From: an uncultured Bacteroidales bacterium
GTDB lineage: Bacteria; Bacteroidota; Bacteroidia; Bacteroidales; UBA932
Length of the DNA: 47,786 bases
Direction: 5' to 3'
Assembly: GCA_947305645.1 (NCBI GenBank)
Contig: CAMZEC010000010.1
Span: 1 to 47,786, forward strand
Part shown: in pieces, positions 38,100 through 44,802 of the stretch
Numbering within the stretch: the first letter of the stretch is position 1
Layout of the letters: each line of letters starts with the position of its first letter
The notes under the pieces: generated by a model
Database searches by the model: none
What the model saw: the letters and a program-made list of their open reading frames with translations, nothing else
What the model was told of the DNA's origin: nothing
Program-made: the position numbers and the translations under genes

Positions 38100-39174
38100 G
38101 CTGTTGCTGGGCGCAGCCATGCTGCTGGCCGCCTGTACCCCCAAGGCACGTATAGACTGCACCGTTGCGGGTGCTCCCGAATCCCAGGTAGAGGTCAAGC
38201 TCCTGGATATCAATGTTTATAAAGTACTCGATACGGTTCGCACCGACGCCTCCGGGCGTTTTCGCTATGCTGTGGATGTAAAGTCCGGCCAGCCTGAGTT
38301 CATCTATCTTTTCAAGGACGGCGCCAGGATTGCATCCCTGCTGCTCAGCGAAGGCGAGAAAGCTGTAGTCAAGACAGACACCCTTGGCAATTATCAGGTG
38401 GAAGGCTCTCCCGAGTCCGTGCTTCTGGCAGACGTGGAGCGCCGTATCGCCTCTTTCTCCAGGGATATGAACGCGACGGACGACGCCCGTGAGTTGTCCT
38501 CTCTGTACATAGACTATTACCGTGCATGTACCAGGTACGTCCTGACGAACTCCAAGTCGCTGACCGTCATACCTGTTCTGTTCCAGCAGCTGGATGCCAA
38601 CACTCCGGTATTCAGCCAGTACACAGACGCCATTCTCTTCCGCAACACCCTCGATTCCCTTCAGACCGTTTATCCGGAGTCCCGCTATGTCAAGGCGCTG
38701 GAGAAAGAGACATTACGCCGCGAGAATGCCATGAAGCTGAGGACCCTCGTCGGCTCGGCGGATACTCAGGGTTACCCCGACATCAAGCTCTCCGACGTGA
38801 ACGGGCAGAAAGTGAAGCTGTCGGAAGTCGACGCCAAGGCCATCCTGCTGCATTTCTGGGATTCTTCCGTTGCAGAAGACAAGATGTTCAACCTGGATAA
38901 CCTGATGCCGCTCTGGGAACGCTGGAACAAACGCGGCCTTCAGATTTATGCCGTTGACGTCAATACGGACAAGAATATGTGGGCTTCGGTAGTGCGCGCC
39001 CAGAAACTGCCCTGGATTAACGTGAACGACGGCCTCGGCGCCGCTTCATCTGCCGTGATGCTGTACAACGTATCCGCTGTACCTGCTTCCTTCCTGCTGG
39101 CAGGCGGTGAGCTGGTCGGCACGATTAAGGGTGATAAAGAGCTTGAAAAGGAACTGTCCCGCATTCTCAAATGA
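38086..39174 (+). CDS. Lipoprotein with DUF4369-like and degenerate thioredoxin-like domains
   Basis: 362 aa from ATG 38086, with a lipobox (MLLAAC, C17); the longer frame to 38062 adds residues inside the HIT gene. N-terminal beta-rich domain (~22-120) like DUF4369 of Bacteroidota disulfide-isomerase relatives, helical middle, then a TlpA/AhpC-like thioredoxin fold (~235-360) with VKLSEVDAKAILLHFWDSS. Where active members have WCxxC this protein reads WDSSVAED, so there is no redox pair. Likely periplasmic binding or structural role. ATGA overlap with araB. Confidence 0.88.
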   Translation: MKSFKLLLGAAMLLAACTPKARIDCTVAGAPESQVEVKLLDINVYKVLDTVRTDASGRFRYAVDVKSGQPEFIYLFKDGARIASLLLSEGEKAVVKTDTLGNYQVEGSPESVLLADVERRIASFSRDMNATDDARELSSLYIDYYRACTRYVLTNSKSLTVIPVLFQQLDANTPVFSQYTDAILFRNTLDSLQTVYPESRYVKALEKETLRRENAMKLRTLVGSADTQGYPDIKLSDVNGQKVKLSEVDAKAILLHFWDSSVAEDKMFNLDNLMPLWERWNKRGLQIYAVDVNTDKNMWASVVRAQKLPWINVNDGLGAASSAVMLYNVSAVPASFLLAGGELVGTIKGDKELEKELSRILK

Positions 39175-40739
39175 TACGCTATACCATCGGTATTGATTAC
39201 GGCACCGACTCTGCGCGGGCGGTGCTGGTTGATGCGTCGTGCGGACGCATCGTGGCTTCTTCTACCTGCAATTACGCCCGCTGGGCCGAAGGGCGCTGGT
39301 GCGATCCGCTTTCCCAGCAGTTCCGCCAGCATCCCCTGGACTATATCGAGTGCCTGGAATCGGTCCTGAAGGAAGTGGTGGCTGCCTGCCCTGACCCTTC
39401 CGCCATATGTGCCATTTCCGTCGATACTACCGGAAGTACCGTGGCCATGACGGACCGCAGCGGTATGCCGCTGTCTCTCCAGTCTGGGTTCGCGGAGGAT
39501 CCGGACGCTATGTTCGTGCTCTGGAAGGACCATACGGGAACCGTTGAGGCAGAGGAGTTTACGGCTGCCGGTGCACGCCACGTGCCTAATTACATCTGCC
39601 AGAGCGGCAACCATTATTCTTCCGAATGCACCTGGGCCAAGGTGCTGCATATTCTGAGGTCCAATGCCGCCGTGCGCGACGCTGCATGGGGATTTGTGGA
39701 CGAGTGCGACTTCGTCACAAACCTGCTGACCGGCTGCCGCGAATTCGGCGCCATGAAGTGGGGACACTGCATCCCCGGGGCCAAGCAGCTGTGGAACAAA
39801 GACTGGGGCGGCTATCCGCCGGAGAGCTTCTTCGAGGAGATCGACCCCCTCTTGCTGCCGGTGTTGCGCCGCATACCCCAGGTCAACTATCCGAGCTCTG
39901 CGGTTGCCGGCAATCTCTGCCCCGAGTGGGCGGAAAAGCTGGGCCTGAGCACCTCCGTAATAGTCGGCGTGGGCAACTGTGACGCCCATTCAGGTGCCGT
40001 AGGAGCCGGCGTGCGTCCCGGCACGGCCGTTCTGAACCTCGGAACCTCCGCCTGCTACATGGCAGTAATGCCGGTGGAAGAGATGCGCGGCCATTTCATC
40101 GATGGCCTTTTCGGCCAGTCCGAGGGCACGATACTCGAGGGCTACATGGGCTACGAAACTGGCCTGTCGGCGTTCGGAGACATTTTCGCATGGTTCAAGC
40201 GGCTCTGCGGCCGTGAGCTGAACGATCTGGCTGCCGAAGCAAGCGGCATCGTCCTCCGTGACGACCTCCCGCTGGCAACCGATTTCTTCAACGGCCGTCG
40301 TGCCCCCAACCCCAGCAACATAGTTACCGCCAGCATCAGCGGTTTGCGCATAACTACCTCGCCGGCAGAGATTTACCGTGCGCTCGTGGAGGCCGCAGCC
40401 TTCGGCTCCAAGGCCTGCATCGACCAGTATCTGGACGGAGGAATCCGTATCGACAAGATGATTGCTGTCGGCGGTATCGCACAGAAGTCGCCGTTCGTGA
40501 TGCAGATGCTTTGCGATGTGCTCGGGCGTCCCATCGAGGTGTCCGACTGCAAGGACGCCTGTGCCATGGGAGCGGCCATACATGCCGCCGTAGCTGCTGG
40601 CCTGTACGGTTCCGTGCTTGAGGCGGAAGATGCTCTCTGTCCCGGTGCATGTGCCACCTATACTCCTGACCCTGAGCGGCATGCGTTCTACCTGCGCCGC
40701 TACGAAAGATATTCAGAATTAGCTCAGTTCGTATTATGA
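39171..40739 (+). CDS. araB: Ribulokinase (FGGY family)
   Basis: 522 aa. ATP-dependent phosphorylation of ribulose in pentose use. N-terminal FGGY domain opens with YTIGIDYGTDSARAVLVD and includes VDTTGSTV and FAEDPDAMFVLWKDHT, the latter typical of AraB; the C-terminal domain has LNLGTSACYMAV and AVGGIAQKSPFVMQMLCDVLGRPIEV. No isomerase or epimerase genes are nearby. It is joined to both neighbours by 4-nt overlaps. Confidence 0.93.
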   Translation: MIRYTIGIDYGTDSARAVLVDASCGRIVASSTCNYARWAEGRWCDPLSQQFRQHPLDYIECLESVLKEVVAACPDPSAICAISVDTTGSTVAMTDRSGMPLSLQSGFAEDPDAMFVLWKDHTGTVEAEEFTAAGARHVPNYICQSGNHYSSECTWAKVLHILRSNAAVRDAAWGFVDECDFVTNLLTGCREFGAMKWGHCIPGAKQLWNKDWGGYPPESFFEEIDPLLLPVLRRIPQVNYPSSAVAGNLCPEWAEKLGLSTSVIVGVGNCDAHSGAVGAGVRPGTAVLNLGTSACYMAVMPVEEMRGHFIDGLFGQSEGTILEGYMGYETGLSAFGDIFAWFKRLCGRELNDLAAEASGIVLRDDLPLATDFFNGRRAPNPSNIVTASISGLRITTSPAEIYRALVEAAAFGSKACIDQYLDGGIRIDKMIAVGGIAQKSPFVMQMLCDVLGRPIEVSDCKDACAMGAAIHAAVAAGLYGSVLEAEDALCPGACATYTPDPERHAFYLRRYERYSELAQFVL

Positions 40740-42097
40740 CAGTTTTCGAACCCGCAAGGGAAATACCGGTACGCGCCAGCGTCGACATTCTTGTCGTGGG
40801 TGGCGGTCCTTCCGGTGTCATGGCTGCTTATGCGGCCGCTCGTAAAGGCAATCACAAGGTTATGCTGCTGGAGACTCGTGGCTTCCTGGGCGGCAACCTT
40901 ACTATAGGTCTGCCCATTTTGGCATTCCTCGGCCCCAAGGGCAACCAGGTTATCAAGGGAGAGCCCCAGAAGTTCATCGACAGGCTCCGTGCCCGCGGCG
41001 CAGCTACTGACCACTATCCTTGCAAGCTGCACAAATCCTTCACCATGGTGGATGCCGAAGAGGTGAAGAACGTTTGTGCGGATATGATGGAAGAGGTTGG
41101 CGTAGAGGTGCTGATGTACGTCTTCTGCTGCGGAGTCATTAAAGAGGGCGAGCAGGTTAAGGGCGTGATTATCGAGTCAAAGTGCGGACGCGAAGCCATT
41201 CTGGCGAAGACCGTTATTGACTGTACCGGAGACGGCGACGTTGCCTTCCGTGCCGGAGTCGAATGTAACAAGGGAGATGCCGACGGCGGCATGCAGCCTC
41301 CCACCCTTATGTACCAGCTGCGCGGAGTAGACGTGCAAGCTTTGAGGGACGCCATTGTCCAGCATCCTGAGGTTTACGACATGGACAATATGCCTCACAG
41401 CCAGTTCACAAGGCGCCATTTCATTACCGTGGGCCTTCGTGGCATGATAGACAAGGCCCGCGAGGCCGGGCTGGACATTCCTGTAAACCGTACCATACTT
41501 ATTACCGGACTTAAGCCTGACGAGATATGGGTGAATATGGTTCGCGTGAGCGGAACAGACAGTACCGAGCCGTCGAGCTATACCCATTGCGAGATAACCG
41601 CCCACAGACAGATAAAGGTTATCAATGAATACCTGCGCCGCTTCGTGCCCGGTTTCGAGAATGCCCATATGGAGATAGTCGCTCCGTTCACCGGCGTTCG
41701 CGAGAGCCGCGTTATTGTGGGTAAGTATGTGCTTACAGCAGAAGATATCGTGGCAATGAAGAAGTTCGACGATGCAGTTGTGGTTGCCGGTTATCCGGTT
41801 GATATTCACCACTCCAAGGGCGGCGACTGCACCATGATATTTACGGAAGACGCTTACGATATCCCTTATCGCGTGCTTGTTCCCGAGAAAGTCGAAGGCC
41901 TTCTTGTGGCCGGACGCTGCTCCTCCATGAACCATGAGGCCATGGCCGGCACGCGCGTGATGTCCACCTGCATGGCCTTGGGCGAAGCCGCCGGCTCTGC
42001 CGCCCGCGTCGCTCTGGAGAGCGGTGTTCTGCCTTCAGCAGTCGATGTCACCAAGGTTCGCGCCGACCTCCTGGAGAACGGGGTGTACCTGGGGTAG
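40736..42097 (+). CDS. FAD-dependent oxidoreductase (PF12831-like)
   Basis: 453 aa. Dinucleotide-binding motif ILVVGGGPSGVMAAYAAA (GxGxxG-type, G22-G27), second FAD contact TVIDCTGDGDVAFRAG and C-terminal LLVAGRCSSMNHEAMAGTRVMSTCMALGEAAG, typical of the FAD_oxidored group found in gut bacteria near sugar genes. Cytoplasmic; substrate unknown. ATGA overlap with araB suggests a shared pathway. Last gene of the unit; a strong terminator follows. Confidence 0.92.
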   Translation: MTVFEPAREIPVRASVDILVVGGGPSGVMAAYAAARKGNHKVMLLETRGFLGGNLTIGLPILAFLGPKGNQVIKGEPQKFIDRLRARGAATDHYPCKLHKSFTMVDAEEVKNVCADMMEEVGVEVLMYVFCCGVIKEGEQVKGVIIESKCGREAILAKTVIDCTGDGDVAFRAGVECNKGDADGGMQPPTLMYQLRGVDVQALRDAIVQHPEVYDMDNMPHSQFTRRHFITVGLRGMIDKAREAGLDIPVNRTILITGLKPDEIWVNMVRVSGTDSTEPSSYTHCEITAHRQIKVINEYLRRFVPGFENAHMEIVAPFTGVRESRVIVGKYVLTAEDIVAMKKFDDAVVVAGYPVDIHHSKGGDCTMIFTEDAYDIPYRVLVPEKVEGLLVAGRCSSMNHEAMAGTRVMSTCMALGEAAGSAARVALESGVLPSAVDVTKVRADLLENGVYLG

Positions 42098-42113
42098 AGT
42101 ATCATTCATGATA

Positions 42114-42158
42114 GCGGGGCAGGTCCAAAAAAAGTATTAGGACCTGCCCCGCTTTTTT
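42114..42158 (+). terminator. Rho-independent terminator of the greA-araB unit
   Basis: Perfect 13-bp stem GCGGGGCAGGTCC (42114-42126) and its complement (42140-42152), 13-nt A-rich loop, then six T. Seventeen nt after the FAD oxidoreductase stop. Confidence 0.92.
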
Positions 42159-42180
42159 GCAAAATACGCGTTCTGGTGCT

Positions 42181-42213
42181 GCAGGTCCCCGACTAATTTT
42201 TGGACCTGCCCCG
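42181..42213. repeat. Second hairpin sharing the GGACCTGCCCCG arm
   Basis: GCAGGTCC (42181-42188) pairs with GGACCTGC (42202-42209). The right arm GGACCTGCCCCG is identical to that of the terminator at 42140-42151, so this looks like a duplicated or partial hairpin unit. There is a T run within the loop but none after the stem. Confidence 0.7.
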
Positions 42214-42223
42214 ACACTATGCG

Positions 42224-42249
42224 AAAAGCCGACGCGTTAGCATCGGCTT
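42224..42249 (-). terminator. Terminator of tRNA-Ser
   Basis: On the minus strand AAGCCGATGC and GCGTCGGCTT form a 10-bp stem (one U-G pair) with a TAAC loop, followed by TT and then CGC. It begins 4 nt after the tRNA 3' end. Confidence 0.8.
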
Positions 42250-42253
42250 GAAG

Positions 42254-42338
42254 CGGAGGAAGAGGGATTCGAACCCCCGGAACGTTGCCGTTCAACAGTT
42301 TTCAAGACTGCCGCCATCGACCACTCGGCCATTCCTCC
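42254..42338 (-). tRNA. tRNA-Ser (anticodon UGA)
   Basis: 85 nt without encoded CCA. Acceptor stem GGAGGAA/TTCCTCC with discriminator G, D arm GCCGAGTGGTCGATGGC, anticodon arm GCAGT-CTTGAAA-ACTGT with TGA at 42302-42304, long variable arm GAACG-GCAA-CGTTC and T arm GGGGG-TTCGAAT-CCCTC. The long variable arm confirms the class II tRNA-Ser. It has its own promoter and terminator. Confidence 0.98.
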
Positions 42339-42350
42339 ATTTTGGGATTG

Positions 42351-42358
42351 CAAAGGTA
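42351..42358 (-). promoter_or_regulatory. Bacteroidota -7 element (TACCTTTG) for tRNA-Ser
   Basis: TACCTTTG on the minus strand, 12 nt before the mature tRNA 5' end and just past the phosphatase stop codon. The tRNA can therefore be made separately from the ileS-lspA unit. Confidence 0.65.
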
Positions 42359-42364
42359 TGTAAA

Positions 42365-43849
42365 TTATCTGTTTTCTGCAAGTGCCTCCCGAGCCTCTTC
42401 CAGAATAGGCTGGCAATAGGACAGGAAGTCGGTCCAGCGGTAGTAGCTACCGGATACCGGCGTGAGAGGGAGCTGCAGCGGCTCCTCGTTCAGCATGAGC
42501 AACACCAGCATGTCGTCCTCCCGTGGCGATGAGGCAGAGCGGCGTGGGGCGAAGAGCACAATCTGCAAATTGCTGGCCATAGGAATACGGGAAACGTCCC
42601 AGACCTTCCAGGCATCAGCGAGATCCTCAATCTCGGCATCCCATCCCTCCAGCTTCATAAGGGCGAACAGGGCCATCATACAGCCGTCGTGTCCGAAGCG
42701 AAGACGAACGCTGACCCCGTCTGCAAGATCCTCAGTAACCTTTTCGATTATGTCGCCGAGCACTGCTTCTGAAAGGTAGCACGCTCGCCTGTCGTAGCCG
42801 GGCCAGCGGCTCTTGGATACATAGAAACGGTAGTTGTCCAGCCTGCCTAGAAGCATCAGCTCGTCTTCCGTGAAAGCTTCCAGCATTCCGTAGCCAAGGC
42901 CGCAGCTGGGAAGGTTAGCGGCCACGTCGAAGAAATCCTGAATGAAAATAAGCGGGTCGCAGATGCCCTGGGCTGATGGGTAATCAGTGAACAGGCGCCC
43001 GCAGAACGGTTCCGGGTCGATAAGGCCGGCGGCATATTCTTCAAACGCCGGACGCCACAGACCTGTTCCTTTCTTCCACTGGACGTCGTATTCCGTGGCC
43101 ATGGGATTCTCAAGCGTGTGCTGGTTGATGCGGCCAGAATAACTCCGTGACGCATCGGCGTGGATTTGTAGCCTCGGGCGCTGAGCGAGCAGCTCCTGGG
43201 TGAAGTACTGCATGGAGAGCATAGTGCGCTCCAGATTGGTGGAGTTGGCTTCCACCCGGTTGCCGTTGCGGAATAGCCGTGGGTAATTCCGCACCATTCG
43301 TGCAGCTATGCCACGGTGCTGCCCGGCGCCGAGGGGCGTGAGCTCGCCTTCGTGTTTGTCGAACGACGGGTATGCGGAGGAATAGAACTGCCATATCCGC
43401 TCGCCTTCGTCTGTCAGCTTGCCCTCAGCAGACGCTGCAGACAGCACTACATATACATTCTTATATTGTCCCGGATCCACCAGATACCGTGATCCGTGGC
43501 GGCCGTAGTGGCTAAGATACACCGGGACGTATCCCCGTGGCGCCAATGGTACAGCCGGTACCGTTTCCGGATACAGCCGCGATGTGCCGAGGAACCACTC
43601 TGCGGCAGCTTTTTCTGCGGAAGAGGGAGTATCCGGCGAAACTTCGCTCTCTTGCGGCAGTTCAGAGGGAGAAGTAGTACCCAGACGAACCGTGGCCGCC
43701 CGTGGCCACGTGAACGGGAGGGGCCCAGCCGCAAGGCTGGGAGGGATAGCGCGAAGCGCGTAGTTCGGCGGGGTACTACTTCTTCCGCAACAAATACTGC
43801 CGCAAGAAAGAACAGTAACCAGTGCAAAGCTAAGCAGCCTTCTTGTCAT
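42365..43849 (-). CDS. Histidine-type phosphatase, secreted (paralogue 2), with repeat insertion
   Basis: 494 aa. Signal peptide ~1-20, perhaps a lipoprotein (SICC). RHGSR at 117-121 carries the nucleophilic His, and LRFGHDGCMMAL is the proton-donor motif, as in the paralogue at 35787-37127. The extra length comes from a family A repeat (residues ~21-61, antisense to the gene) and a Pro/Ser/Glu-rich linker. Its 5' end overlaps lspA by 20 nt, so it is the last gene of the ileS-dksA-lspA unit. Confidence 0.92.
   Translation of the reverse strand: MTRRLLSFALVTVLSCGSICCGRSSTPPNYALRAIPPSLAAGPLPFTWPRAATVRLGTTSPSELPQESEVSPDTPSSAEKAAAEWFLGTSRLYPETVPAVPLAPRGYVPVYLSHYGRHGSRYLVDPGQYKNVYVVLSAASAEGKLTDEGERIWQFYSSAYPSFDKHEGELTPLGAGQHRGIAARMVRNYPRLFRNGNRVEANSTNLERTMLSMQYFTQELLAQRPRLQIHADASRSYSGRINQHTLENPMATEYDVQWKKGTGLWRPAFEEYAAGLIDPEPFCGRLFTDYPSAQGICDPLIFIQDFFDVAANLPSCGLGYGMLEAFTEDELMLLGRLDNYRFYVSKSRWPGYDRRACYLSEAVLGDIIEKVTEDLADGVSVRLRFGHDGCMMALFALMKLEGWDAEIEDLADAWKVWDVSRIPMASNLQIVLFAPRRSASSPREDDMLVLLMLNEEPLQLPLTPVSGSYYRWTDFLSYCQPILEEAREALAENR
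43668..43787 (+). repeat. Structured in-gene repeat, family A copy 3 (in phosphatase gene, antisense)
   Basis: 120 bp (40 codons). Arms 43668-43691 and 43764-43787 pair at 21 of 24 positions. Inside are the invariant hairpin CGTGGCC-GCCCGT-GGCCACG, the GGGAGGGG linker, hairpin CCCAGCC-GCAA-GGCTGGG and a GCGC-GAA-GCGC hairpin. Unlike copies 1 and 2 it lies opposite to its host gene, which reads it as [20 protein letters not shown]. Confidence 0.92.
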
Positions 43850-44402
43850 CCTTCGGTTTGTCTTCGGAAGCGAAGAACTTCCACTGGAAGAGAATCAGGT
43901 AGAAAGCCCCAACAGTCACACATGAATCTGCAAAATTGAACACCGGGCTGAAGAAAATAACCTCCCCTGCGGAGTTGTGAATAAGGGGGAAGTAAAACAT
44001 ATCTACGACCTTGCCGAACATGAAAGGCGCATAGTCCCAAATCATGCCGTAGAACAGGCAGTCTATGATATTGCCGAAAGCACCGGCCGTAATCAAAGTC
44101 AAACCCACAAGAACCCCTGTGGGCGCCTTGCCCTTCTTGTTCAGGGAAGAAATCCACCATATCAAAGCTCCGCATAAGATAATGCGGAACAGCGAAAGAA
44201 GGAATTTGCCGACGGCTCCGCCGAACTTCATGCCGAAGGCCATGCCTATGTTCTCTACGAAGCAGATCCTGAACCAGTCGCCTAGGACATAAATCTGCTG
44301 GCCGAGCTCCATGTTGGTCTTGACCAAGTATTTGATAACCTGATCAATAACCACCAGAAGAACCCCGAGAACAATCAGCCTTGCTCCTCTGGAAACTTTC
44401 AT
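43830..44402 (-). CDS. lspA: Lipoprotein signal peptidase (signal peptidase II)
   Basis: 190 aa inner-membrane aspartic protease that removes signal peptides from prolipoproteins. Four membrane helices; catalytic D114 (GAFGNIIDCLFYG) and D159 (FNFADSCVTVG), with the conserved N-terminal IDQ (19-21) and FVENIGMAFG (48-57). Charged C-terminal tail. It would process the SusD and other lipoproteins of this window. Overlaps the DksA-like gene by 4 nt. Confidence 0.97.
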   Translation of the reverse strand: MKVSRGARLIVLGVLLVVIDQVIKYLVKTNMELGQQIYVLGDWFRICFVENIGMAFGMKFGGAVGKFLLSLFRIILCGALIWWISSLNKKGKAPTGVLVGLTLITAGAFGNIIDCLFYGMIWDYAPFMFGKVVDMFYFPLIHNSAGEVIFFSPVFNFADSCVTVGAFYLILFQWKFFASEDKPKDDKKAA

Positions 44403-44800
44403 TTCCTTCCGGACTTAGCGAGTTTCTCCTTGGCTTCCACGGTCAGTGTGGCATGAGGCACAAGACGCAGGCGCTCCTTGGGGATAAGCTTGCCGGTCTC
44501 ACGGCAGATACCGTAAGTCTTGTTCTCTATGCGCACCAGCGCGGCTTCAAGGTTCTGGATGAACTTGTACTGGCGCTGAGCGAGCTGGCTCGCCTCCTCC
44601 TTGGAGAGCTGGTTTGCACCGTCATCCTCTACGGTCTTGAAAGAAGGTGACGTGTCCTCAATGTCATTAGAACCGTTATGCATGATAACGTGGCGGAGAG
44701 TCTCATACTCTGCACGGGCCTTTTCGAGCATATCATCGATGATAGCTTTGAACTCGGCGAGTTCCTCATCGGAATAACGTGTTTTAACTTCTTCTGCCAT
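44399..44800 (-). CDS. DksA/TraR-like protein (Bacteroidota type)
   Basis: 133 aa. Coiled-coil N-terminus with NDIEDTSPSFKTVEDDGANQLSKEEASQLAQRQ, then RIENKTYGICRETGKLIPKERLRLVPHATL, the DksA/TraR C-terminal finger. Only one of the four zinc cysteines remains (C in YGICRETG), which is usual for the Bacteroidota members as far as I recall. Probably binds RNA polymerase. Lies between ileS (2-nt gap) and lspA (4-nt overlap), a conserved arrangement. Confidence 0.93.
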   Translation of the reverse strand: MAEEVKTRYSDEELAEFKAIIDDMLEKARAEYETLRHVIMHNGSNDIEDTSPSFKTVEDDGANQLSKEEASQLAQRQYKFIQNLEAALVRIENKTYGICRETGKLIPKERLRLVPHATLTVEAKEKLAKSGRK

Positions 44801-44802
44801 AA

